DNA of 64,000 bases from Methylobacterium sp. J-067 (GTDB lineage: Bacteria; Pseudomonadota; Alphaproteobacteria; Rhizobiales; Beijerinckiaceae). The first letter of the stretch is position 1. The number at the start of each line of letters is the position of its first letter. A program made the position numbers and the translations under genes. Shown here one piece after another: positions 35,470-43,561 of the stretch. The notes beneath the pieces were generated by a model. It was not told the origin of the DNA and ran no database searches. It was given only the letters and a program-made list of their open reading frames with translations. Location of the stretch: the NCBI RefSeq assembly GCF_022829465.1, contig NZ_JAKSXZ010000092.1:62001-126000 (forward strand), in the 5' to 3' direction.

Positions 35470-36108
35470 TCACCTTTCGATCCAGTGGGCCTTAATCGTC
35501 GTGTCCGCGGCAAGCTCATAGATCCTGACGGAGCCCGTCGCGAGTTCGAGGTGCTCGACCTCCGCCGGGCTCAGGTCTTCGAGCGCCATCACAAGCGCCC
35601 GCAGGCAATTGCCGTGGGCGACGACGAGCACGTCTCCGCCCATGACCGCCGGCTGGATGGTTCGGAGGTAGCATGGCACGATACGGGAGACGGTATCGCG
35701 CAGGCTCTCACCGTTCGGCGGCGCCTCGGCGTAGGAGCGGCGCCAGGTCTCGATCCGCTCCGCCCCCCAGCGCGCATCGGCGGCGATCTTGTCGAGCCCG
35801 CTGAGGTCCCCGTAGTCTCGCTCGTCCAGCGCGGCGAAGCTTTGGGGGACCAATCCGGGTTGCCCGAGCGCATCGAGGATAAGCCGGCCGCTCACGACGG
35901 CCCGCGTTAGCGTCGAGGTGAAGGCAGCGGAAAAGCGCCAGTTGCACTCTGCCAAACGCCGGCCGGCTGCCTCGGCTTCCCTCCGGCCCTGCTCGGTCAA
36001 GGGCGAGTCCAGCAATCCCGTGAACAGGCCGGATCGGTTGGCTACGCTCTGGCCATGCCGGACCAGCACGAGATGTCGCGTGACCGGGGCTTTGCAATCG
36101 TGAATCAC
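35470..36108 (-). CDS. gpmA: histidine phosphatase, phosphoglycerate mutase-like
   Basis: A 212-residue member of the 2,3-bisphosphoglycerate-dependent mutase family. It has the catalytic LVLVRHGQS motif, LFTGLLDSPLTEQG, the acidic ALDERDYGDLSG loop and the second histidine in VVAHGNCLRAL. The GTG at 36108, with GGGAG upstream, gives a start near the usual one; an ATG at 36168 would add 20 residues. A glycolytic role is expected, but a general phosphatase is possible. The overall sequence is shorter than typical GpmA by about 30 residues. Confidence 0.8.
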   Translation of the reverse strand: MIHDCKAPVTRHLVLVRHGQSVANRSGLFTGLLDSPLTEQGRREAEAAGRRLAECNWRFSAAFTSTLTRAVVSGRLILDALGQPGLVPQSFAALDERDYGDLSGLDKIAADARWGAERIETWRRSYAEAPPNGESLRDTVSRIVPCYLRTIQPAVMGGDVLVVAHGNCLRALVMALEDLSPAEVEHLELATGSVRIYELAADTTIKAHWIER

Positions 36109-36437
36109 GCTGTCTCCCGAGGCAGAGCACTTTCGTGCTGGTCGCATCGCCTCTGATGATGTCGGCATCCGACTTTAACGAACTTCGACCCTGCGATGGG
36201 TTGGACCGTCCATCCGGAGACGGCGGGTCATCCTAGGTCCGCTTATGAACGTCTTGCGACTCAAAGCAGCCAAGCTGCTTCCCACCCACCTTGGACATCG
36301 GTCCTAGCGGGTCTGATGTCGCGTACCCGGATCGGCGGCAAGGGCGTCGTGAGCATGGATTAGGAAGCTTGCGCTCAGCTTCCGGCGATTATGACGCCCG
36401 TATCCTACCGAGCTGCCTGGATACGGGAGACAGACCG

Positions 36438-36640
36438 TCAGCCTCGGCGGCGCAAGGCCTCGACCAGGACGGCGAAGACCGGCGCCTGCCGGCGGCGGCC
36501 GGGATAGTAGGGATGGTATCCCGGAAAGGGTTGGCACCAATCCGCAGGTAGCCCTTCGGGCGACAGGGATCACGGGGCCACTGGCCTCGTGATGACGGCG
36601 ACCGACCAGCGCTCCGCCCCCTCGCGCAGGTCGGTCGCCG
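36438..36640 (-). pseudogene. LysR regulator C-terminal remnant
   Basis: On the minus strand one frame reads LREGAERWSVAVITRPVAP then stops; a shifted frame continues DWCQPFPGYHPYYPGRRRQA and then PVFAVLVEALRRRG before a stop. That is the characteristic end of LysR effector domains (YYPSRRQ...LRAFVEAL). A frameshift and loss of the 5' part mark it as decayed. The flanks 36169-36437 and 36641-36744 hold no gene. Confidence 0.7.
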
Positions 36641-36744
36641 CTCACCATGATAGGTGATCGGCCGCATGGAACGCTTTGGCTTGGCCGTGTGATGGCACCA
36701 CCTTCAATAAAGGCATTTTGGGGGGCGTCGCGTCGATCCCGAGG

Positions 36745-37455
36745 TCAGCGTACGCCCGGCCCACCCCAATCGGACATCCCGTCCGGACCCGTTTCCCCGA
36801 ACGGGATCAGGCCGTCCGCCACCATGTCGACGACGCTTGAAACGTCACGGCGGGCACGCTCGCGCAGCGGGGCCAGATCGACGCCGTAGAGCGCGTGGAT
36901 CTGAAGCGGTAGCAACGCCATTTCAACGATCCGAGTGGCGATGGGGATGGCCGCAGAAACCCGGTCCGGCGCATGGACGCCTCCGGCGATGGCCTCGGCG
37001 ACGCATCCGACGCATCCCCCGAACCCGATTTCGTAGGAGGCCCGGGCCATGTCGGGGAAGCGCTCCGTCTCGACGATGGTGATACGCATCAGCGCGATGA
37101 CGTCCGGAACGAAGGTCTCGTCGGCGAGCATGACGCACGCCCGCAGTATCCTATCCCTGACGGTACCGCCGTGGCCACCGTCCGAGATCCGCGCGAGCGA
37201 GAGCGCCACCCTGCGCCGGACCACCTCCTTGAACAACGCTTCCTTAGTCGGGTAGCGGGCGTACAGAGTCGCCTTGCCGGCATGGGCCAGCTCCGCGATT
37301 CCCTCGTACGTCGTTCGGTCGAAACCCTGCTGTAGGAAGAGACGGGTCGCGATGTCGAGCACCCTCGCCTCGACCTCGCCCGTTTGGTCAGCGCGAGGCC
37401 GCCCCCGTCGGCGAACCGACACGATGCCGGTCGGATCTTCGATCCGCTCACTCAC
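36745..37455 (-). CDS. TetR-family transcriptional repressor
   Basis: A 236-residue TetR regulator with an N-terminal helix-turn-helix (about 20-70: VLDIATRLFLQQGFDRTTYE, AGKATLYARYPTKEALF) and a divergent ligand-binding domain containing a GFGGCVGCV segment. The GTG at 37455 has GGGAG seven bases upstream; an ATG at 37488 is the alternative. The gene is divergent from the DUF892 gene, with a perfect 30-bp palindrome between them, so it probably represses both itself and DUF892. The ligand is unknown. Confidence 0.87.
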   Translation of the reverse strand: MSERIEDPTGIVSVRRRGRPRADQTGEVEARVLDIATRLFLQQGFDRTTYEGIAELAHAGKATLYARYPTKEALFKEVVRRRVALSLARISDGGHGGTVRDRILRACVMLADETFVPDVIALMRITIVETERFPDMARASYEIGFGGCVGCVAEAIAGGVHAPDRVSAAIPIATRIVEMALLPLQIHALYGVDLAPLRERARRDVSSVVDMVADGLIPFGETGPDGMSDWGGPGVR

Positions 37456-37499
37456 AATTATCTCCCTGGCCCCGGAACAAGCAGACACCCCAAACGCTT

Positions 37500-37529
37500 C
37501 ATTAAATGAACGCTACCGTTCATTTAATG
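37500..37529. promoter_or_regulatory. TetR operator palindrome
   Basis: CATTAAATGAACG and CGTTCATTTAATG (37500-37512, 37517-37529) form a perfect 13-bp inverted repeat around CTAC. It sits in the divergent promoter between the TetR and DUF892 genes. Confidence 0.85.
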
Positions 37530-37545
37530 ATCCGGGATATTCGAC

Positions 37546-38034
37546 ATGGCAGAGAACGCATACGCCGACTGGTACGTCACGGGCCTGCAGGCAATCAAAA
37601 GCGCCGACGAGCAGGGCAAGGAGGCCGCGCAGGCGGCCACTAAGGACCTGAGCGATCCCGAGCTTCGGAAAATCGCCGAGGAAGGCGCCGCCGCCGCCGA
37701 ACGGCACTCGGAGACGATCTCGCGCCTCCTGAAGGATGCCGGAGGCCAGCCGGGCGGCATGCCCAACGTTATCATGGAAGGCATCCGGGCCGGTACCATC
37801 CAGACGATGGACGCCGCTAAGGACCCCGAGGTGAAGGACGCCAGCGGCGTCGCCGCGGCCCAGATCTCGATCCACTACTACATCGCCGTCTATGGCACCC
37901 TTGCGTCCACCGCCAAGCACCTCGGTCGCGAAGAGGACGCCGCGGAGCTCAAGCGCATGACCGACGAGATGATCGCCTTCGACACGCGCTACACCGAAAT
38001 CTCCGAGGCGCGGACCAACAAGCGCGCCAGCTAG
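37546..38034 (+). CDS. DUF892 ferritin-like stress protein
   Basis: A 162-residue all-helical protein of the YciE/YciF (DUF892) type, with helices carrying Glu and His such as EEGAAAAERHSETI and YIAVYGTLASTAKHLG. Relatives are general-stress proteins with a ferritin-like fold whose biochemical role is unclear. It starts 16 bases after the TetR operator, so expression is expected to rise when the repressor binds its ligand. It is likely to be monocistronic. Confidence 0.8.
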   Translation: MAENAYADWYVTGLQAIKSADEQGKEAAQAATKDLSDPELRKIAEEGAAAAERHSETISRLLKDAGGQPGGMPNVIMEGIRAGTIQTMDAAKDPEVKDASGVAAAQISIHYYIAVYGTLASTAKHLGREEDAAELKRMTDEMIAFDTRYTEISEARTNKRAS

Positions 38035-38187
38035 CCGCTTCTTCGTCCCAAAGGTCGATGCGACGGCCGGCATATTCCCAACTCGGGTGTGCCGGCTCCG
38101 TCTCCCGACGATGTCGACACGTCCGCCGTCCGGCGGGCCTCGTTGCGAACCACCTGAGGGGGTGAGACGCATCAGGGTACCCTCAAG

Positions 38188-38634
38188 ATGATCATCAAGT
38201 TCTCGACCTCGGTTTTTCTCCTGACCTGCCTTGCAGGTCCCGCGCTGGCCCAATCGGCGTCGCCGCCAAGCCCGATGCTTCACGGGAATTATTGCGGACC
38301 GGGCAACAACGCTCCGTTGGCGCCCGTCGATGCACTCGACGCCGCATGTGCCCGTCACGACGCCTGCACGCCGAACGGCGCTTTGGCGTCCAAGGCCTGC
38401 AACCTTCGCCTTCAGCAGGAAGCGGCACTGATCGCACGGGATCCTCGCCAGCCCGAGGACGTCAAGACGATGGCCGGCTTCGTCTCGGCAGGTGCGGCCA
38501 TGATGCCGTCCGACGACTCGGCGCAAACTGAAACGGTCGCGATGCCGTCCCTGGAGGATCAGGTTCATCGGCCAAAAGCGATCCGTCGGATGGAACGCCA
38601 TGTGGCGTTCCACCACTCGGCGACACGCGACTGA
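38188..38634 (+). CDS. secreted phospholipase A2-like protein
   Basis: A 148-residue protein with a signal peptide (1-22, ALAQS). After NYCGPGNN comes LDAACARHDAC, the phospholipase A2 pattern DxxCxxHDxC, with His as catalytic base and Asp as partner; six Cys in total could form disulfides. A prokaryotic secreted PLA2 is thus plausible. The last 40 residues (after about residue 105) look unrelated and may be read-through into neighbouring DNA. Neighbours give no hint of role. Confidence 0.68.
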   Translation: MIIKFSTSVFLLTCLAGPALAQSASPPSPMLHGNYCGPGNNAPLAPVDALDAACARHDACTPNGALASKACNLRLQQEAALIARDPRQPEDVKTMAGFVSAGAAMMPSDDSAQTETVAMPSLEDQVHRPKAIRRMERHVAFHHSATRD

Positions 38635-38683
38635 GGCGTCGGTTTGTCGACCGTCGATTTGGTCGACCGACCTACGGGTTCGG

Positions 38684-38704
38684 TGCCCGTCATCCCGACG
38701 GGCA
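38684..38704 (+). terminator. terminator-like hairpin
   Basis: TGCCCGTC (38684-38691) pairs with GACGGGCA (38697-38704) around five bases, 50 bases after the PLA2-like stop. There is no T run. The rest of 38635-38997 shows no gene; it holds an AAAGCAGCCA-type interspersed sequence at about 38719 that also occurs near 36262. Confidence 0.4.
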
Positions 38705-38997
38705 TGTCAGCACACCACTGAAAGCAGCCAGACTGCTCTCCACCCGACCCAGTCATACGTCTTTGCTTCGGGGGCAGCCTGTAAGCGGTAATTCAGGGTC
38801 GACGCCTTGCTCTGCAAACGACCCTATGCGGACGACTGGTCGCAGCCAGGCGTGATCGCTCATGGGACGCTGACAAAGCCATTTGTACAACCGCGATGGG
38901 CGGAGCGTAGAATGCGCGCTTGTGGGAACGGTTCAGCTTTTACAGCTCGCTTGAGCCCGTGCCGACCAAAGGCCAACACGAGCCGTTCTTTCGCACC

Positions 38998-40917
38998 CTA
39001 TGCGGTCGACGACCGTCTTGGCTCGAACGAGGGGCGAGGTTGGCCAGTGGGCGCCGCATCCATCATTTTATTGATGTCAATCGGCAGAACAAGGTGGTCG
39101 ATGACACCTTTGAGCATCATCAGGGTTTGACCTTTGTTGTAACGCTTGAGCTCGGACCGCCTTTCCTTGCTCTCATGGCCGATGAGCTCCTCCACGAATT
39201 CTCGTTGAACCCCGGCATTGCAAATGAGCGTCGTCACCGTGTGCCGGAAGGAATGAAAAACCACTTCATTACGCACGCCGTATTCCGATTTGAAGCGCTG
39301 AAACCACTTGCCAAAAGCGCTGCCGAATGACGCGTTGTCGCCGTCGGCGAGATCATCCTGTTGCTCGGGGCCTTCCTCGCCCTCCGGTAAGAGCAATTCA
39401 TGCTCTCCTCGTTTCTGTACCAACGCTTCAAGCAAGCCCAGCTGCAACAGGTTTTGATGGAGGGGGACCCAGCGGGCACTGCCCTCCGCTTTCAGCTCGA
39501 GGGTCGGATCCGTCAAATTGAAGTACCAAATACCGGTCTCTGCATCGTGCACGACGTGCCGCACCCGGAGCTGGAAGATTTCGCCACGACGCATACCGCT
39601 GTGGCAGCCGATCAGGACGCCCCAGTACCGCTCGTCGCGCAGGACGTTCGGTCCCGCCCTTTTCCAGCTCCGACGACTTCGAACACCCGTGAACAAGGGT
39701 GCACTCAGCACGGCCACGAGTTCTGCCTGATCCCACATCGGCCGTTCGTCTCGCGCTCTGTGGAGCTTTGCTCGCGTGCGCTTCAGGTTGATGTGCAGAC
39801 CTTCAAAGATCGATGGGAGACCCTTGGCGACGACTTCGTTGGTCTGGGCCCAAGGCCAGATGCCTGACAAGGCGGCCAAGTGCCGATTGAAGGTTTGCGG
39901 CTTCAGTCGATTGATCCCGGGCTTGCCGCTGCAATGCTCGATCAAGCCACCGATGCCGCGCGTGCGCTGGATGTCGCGCCACTCGGTGTTCTTGTCGTAG
40001 TTGGCCGGCAACGCTAGCAGAGCACGCTTGAACGCAGCCCCATCCGCCGGCCCATAGGCGCTGAGCGGCTTGTCCCCGCAGATCTCGACGAACATGCGTC
40101 CCGTAGACCGGGCTTGCCGTTCATTCGACGCTTTCCAGTTCCCGCTGTCGACGCGGTCCCGCGCATAAAGCGCCCAACTCTCGCTGAAAAGTTTATGTGC
40201 ACCGCGCAGCATCGCGGTCTCTGGTGCTCCGGGCTGGGAGAGCGGAGCAGGTGCGGTCGTACGATGGGTCGTCGCGTGCCGAGGGTGATGGGGCAGGACG
40301 ACATCGCGGAGAAAGGTCAGCTTCTCCTCGGTGATCGTGATGGCGGCGTCGAGCAAGGCGCGGCAAAGCGCGTTTTCATGGGGGTATGAGTCGAGGTCGA
40401 TCTCGTTGCGCGCAGCGAGATCCTTTGCGGTATCACGAACGGCGGTAAAATTGTTGAGTGACCGGTCGCGTTTCAGGCCGTCCAATCGGCTCTCATAAAG
40501 GCCTAGCCATTCAGCTGGGTCATTGAGGGTCCCCTTTGGGGCGTCCGATGCGGTATCGCTGCTGTCGTCTATCTGGTTTTCGGAGGCTGGGCTGTCGGAC
40601 GGAGGGAGATCCTCGAGTTCCGGAAAGTGCCCGATGGTGGCGAGCAGGCCATCGTGCTTGAGAGACTCGGATTCGAGGTACTGCTCCGCGAGCCGGGCGA
40701 TATCGGTGCGCGTGAGCGACCGGTTGAAACGGACGAGGGTGAACAATGTCTCTGTCCCATCCCACAGGCGTTGCGCCATCCGACGAGCCTCGCCGGGTGT
40801 GGCGTGACCGAGTGAGCGCAGGATCTCACGCTGGCCGAACCGCTGGCGCAGATCATGGGGGATGATACGTCGAAAAAAGACCGTTTGTCGGCGATGGCGG
40901 AGGTGAGTACGAGGCAA
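38998..40917 (-). CDS. tyrosine site-specific recombinase (integrase)
   Basis: A recombinase of about 639 residues. The catalytic set is visible: Arg in CHSGMRRGEIFQL, His-x-x-Arg in HSFRHTV, a second His in LIGHES and the nucleophile Tyr in KRYNKG. The N-terminal RHRRQTVFFRRIIPHDLRQRF segment is a DUF6538-like arm-binding region. A TTG at 40917, with an AGGGA ribosome site, starts right before this segment; the open frame runs on to 41061, which would overlap the 24-bp repeat. Position beside that repeat indicates integration and excision of the element to its left. Confidence 0.87.
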   Translation of the reverse strand: MPRTHLRHRRQTVFFRRIIPHDLRQRFGQREILRSLGHATPGEARRMAQRLWDGTETLFTLVRFNRSLTRTDIARLAEQYLESESLKHDGLLATIGHFPELEDLPPSDSPASENQIDDSSDTASDAPKGTLNDPAEWLGLYESRLDGLKRDRSLNNFTAVRDTAKDLAARNEIDLDSYPHENALCRALLDAAITITEEKLTFLRDVVLPHHPRHATTHRTTAPAPLSQPGAPETAMLRGAHKLFSESWALYARDRVDSGNWKASNERQARSTGRMFVEICGDKPLSAYGPADGAAFKRALLALPANYDKNTEWRDIQRTRGIGGLIEHCSGKPGINRLKPQTFNRHLAALSGIWPWAQTNEVVAKGLPSIFEGLHINLKRTRAKLHRARDERPMWDQAELVAVLSAPLFTGVRSRRSWKRAGPNVLRDERYWGVLIGCHSGMRRGEIFQLRVRHVVHDAETGIWYFNLTDPTLELKAEGSARWVPLHQNLLQLGLLEALVQKRGEHELLLPEGEEGPEQQDDLADGDNASFGSAFGKWFQRFKSEYGVRNEVVFHSFRHTVTTLICNAGVQREFVEELIGHESKERRSELKRYNKGQTLMMLKGVIDHLVLPIDINKMMDAAPTGQPRPSFEPRRSSTA

Positions 40918-41036
40918 GGCAGGAATCCCTGCCGTCCGGACAAGTGGACCTCCCGAGTGGACCTGGACGGAGCGGTCGGCCCGGGCGGGTCCGAAAACAG
41001 CCGAGAATTCAACGGTCGGCTGAGAATCGTGAGCTT

Positions 41037-41060
41037 TTGGCTGGGGCGCCAGGATTCTCA
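41037..41060 (+). repeat. candidate right attachment site (24-bp direct repeat)
   Basis: Identical over 24 bases to 2895-2918 and in the same orientation. It lies 120 bases before the integrase start, inside the integrase open frame. Interpreted as attR; flanking sequences of the two copies differ. Confidence 0.55.
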
Positions 41061-41659
41061 CCCAGCACGAACACGGCCATTCATTCAGTACAAGTCATTG
41101 ATTTTACACGCGCTTTAGCTTAGTGCGAACAGGCAGTTGATACGATCCTGCGCCCAGTGCCAAGGGCGCATTCCGCTGCTCCACAAGGGATCGTAGTGAT
41201 CCGAAACTCGGAGGAATGGACGCTCGCTTTAAGCCACAGATATGAACGAGTCTTCGTCGGCAAAGCGCCAAGAGCCGACATGAGCTTGCTACCCGAAACC
41301 AGACGTTCGGCTTCGTGTCAGTCCTCGACATTCGGATCCGCGCCTAACGCGGACCTAACTTTGAAACGCCACAGAAGACATGGCTGCAGATAAGATCTGC
41401 TTGGATCGTCGCCGGCCCTTGGAGGATCACTCGAGCAAACGCGGGCGCTGGCATTTGGCACGAGATAAGCAGACACCCGACTGAGCTTAAGGAAGCCGAG
41501 CGGTAAAAAATTTTAGGGTGGTGATATCGATGCGGTTCGATGGTTGGCGACCAATTGTGGCACTGCCATCGCAACCTGAAATGCGATAGCCTGCCATCTT
41601 TACCCTGGAGGCGTAATGGACGGTACGAATGTACCTAACTGTCGCCCGGATATACCGCA
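41061..41659. other. intergenic region between attachment site and gajA
   Basis: These 599 bases contain no convincing gene. AT content rises near 41500-41640, just before the gajA start, as expected for its promoter. No operator-like palindrome was seen. Confidence 0.4.
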
Positions 41660-42103
41660 ATGCACATTAGCCGCCTCGTCATCAAGAATTTCAGGTGCAT
41701 TCGGGATCTGGACATCTCCCTCTCGCCAACCTCAGTGATCATCGGGGAAAACAACGCGGGCAAGTCAGCGGTACTTGATGCTGTAAAGATCGCCCTCGGC
41801 CGGAAATGGGGGCGATCGGGGCAGACGGGCTTTTCAGAGTATGATTTTCCGTACCAACGCGACGCTGGCGTACCGAGGCCTGAAATCCTAATCAAGTTGT
41901 GGCTCGCCGAGGCTCAACCGGCGGAATGGCCTCAGCCGCTGATCGACGAGCTTTTTAGCATTGTGCGTACCGATCCGCACACCGGGCTAAACTCAATCTG
42001 CATGCAGGTCGTTTGCACGTTTGAAAGCGTCGCCAAATCGGTCGAGCCGGTCTGGCAGTTCATCAACGATCAGGACGTCCCACTCGCCGGAGCCGGCGCT
42101 TGA
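41660..42103 (+). pseudogene. gajA: GajA N-terminal fragment (OLD-family ATPase), cut by stop codon
   Basis: 147 codons encode the start of an ABC-type ATPase of the OLD family: RLVIKNFRCIRDLDI and Walker A GENNAGKS (residues 29-36). The frame ends at TGA 42101-42103, but the same frame continues with NQNLSRFFDYVPCFSMSAMRD, which is family-like, so one nonsense change has split a single gene. Unless the stop is read through, this fragment lacks signature motif, Walker B and the nuclease domain. Confidence 0.75.
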
Positions 42104-42148
42104 AACCAAAACCTTTCGCGCTTCTTCGACTACGTTCCGTGCTTCTCA

Positions 42149-43561
42149 ATGTCCGCCATGCGTGACGCCAGCACCGAGTTTGGCGGACGCTCTCGATTTT
42201 GGGGCAGCCTACTTAAGACAATCGAAGTCGACGACGAAGTGGCCGCTGACCTTGAGCAACGCTTCGCTGCATTAAATGCTGAGCTGTTGGGCGCCGATCC
42301 TAAGCTTAATGTTATCAAGACCACGCTCCGAGCTATTAGTGCGGTGATCGCAAACGGCGCCGCCGGTAACGTGGACGTACGTGCTATCCCCGTAAATCTT
42401 TGGGAGGTCATCAGTAAGGCTGAGGTCGTGGTACAAGGCCAAGCTCAAGACCCCTGGCTGCCAATCGAAAAACATGGACACGGAGTACAAAGCCTTGCAG
42501 TTATTTTCTTGTTTCGGGCGTTCGTCGAAAATGCGCTTTCTGCCTCCCTCCATGAAGAGACCGAGCCGGTTCTCACGCTGGAGGAGCCCGAAGCTCACCT
42601 CCACCCGCAGGCCTGCCGATCATTGTGGGAGGCGGTCAAGGCGCTTCCGGGTCAGAAGCTAATTACGACGCATTCGCCCTTCTTCGTTCAGAACGTCCCC
42701 TTCAATGACATCGTTGTTCTTCGCCGGGCCCCCGGGGGACCTCGGGCCGCCGTCATCCCCCGGACGGCGTCGGCGCAGGTGCCGTACAATTCCGCCCTAG
42801 CCGACGAGATTGCGAACAATCCCGAAAGCTTAGCATGGGACCACGCGAAGGGGATGCTTGTCTGTTCGAAGACGCTGACAGAGGAACAATATCGGGCGCT
42901 GCTCCGCTGTTACACCGCCACAGATCGGCAGCCGCATCATGCCGCCTTAAGGGCCCTGCGTGAGGCGGGCCGGACCTTCATCGCCGATGAGGAAATCTCC
43001 AAGCTTGAGAGCTGGGCGAAGCGCATCCGCGGTGAGATATTCTTCGCGTCTAAGTGGCTGCTCTGCGAGGGCCAGGCCGACTATGCCATCTTAGGCGCCG
43101 TGGCGGAAAAACTTGGCTGTCCTCTTGATGCCCACGGTATCGCGGTTATTGACTATCAGAATAATGGGAGCGCCGGAGCATTCGCGGCTCTTGCGCGCGC
43201 CCTTGAGTATCCTTGGTCTATGATTTGCGACGGGGACGAGGGTGGGAATGATCACATTGGTCAACTTCGCAACCACAACTTTACCGATGCTGAGATCGCG
43301 GACCGAGTGACGCAGCTTCCTGCCGGTGTTGATCTCGAGCGCTTGATTCTCGCAAGCGCCCTCCGCCCATGTCTGTTAGCGGCAATCCGAGAGTTGGACG
43401 CGAGGGTCGCGGACACGGATCAAGCAATCCTAACGTATGCAGCGGCACACAAAGAGGTCGTTGCTGTCCGGGTTGGTGCGCAGATCCGGCTAACCGCACA
43501 TCGGGATCATATCCCTGCGCAATTCCGGCGCATTTTTGTTCGGATCGGGGCATGCGAATGA
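42149..43561 (+). CDS. gajA: GajA C-terminal fragment (ABC half plus TOPRIM nuclease)
   Basis: The 470-residue continuation, in the same frame as the fragment upstream. It contains the ABC signature region (KHGHGVQSL), Walker B region LTLEEPEAHLHPQA, the H-loop ITTHSPFFV and a TOPRIM domain (LLCEGQADYAI, then CDGDEGGND). In Gabija, GajA nicks DNA when nucleotide levels fall, and the TOPRIM part is the nuclease. Without Walker A this fragment alone is unlikely to bind ATP. It overlaps the helicase gene start by 4 bases, keeping the operon order of Gabija. Confidence 0.78.
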   Translation: MSAMRDASTEFGGRSRFWGSLLKTIEVDDEVAADLEQRFAALNAELLGADPKLNVIKTTLRAISAVIANGAAGNVDVRAIPVNLWEVISKAEVVVQGQAQDPWLPIEKHGHGVQSLAVIFLFRAFVENALSASLHEETEPVLTLEEPEAHLHPQACRSLWEAVKALPGQKLITTHSPFFVQNVPFNDIVVLRRAPGGPRAAVIPRTASAQVPYNSALADEIANNPESLAWDHAKGMLVCSKTLTEEQYRALLRCYTATDRQPHHAALRALREAGRTFIADEEISKLESWAKRIRGEIFFASKWLLCEGQADYAILGAVAEKLGCPLDAHGIAVIDYQNNGSAGAFAALARALEYPWSMICDGDEGGNDHIGQLRNHNFTDAEIADRVTQLPAGVDLERLILASALRPCLLAAIRELDARVADTDQAILTYAAAHKEVVAVRVGAQIRLTAHRDHIPAQFRRIFVRIGACE

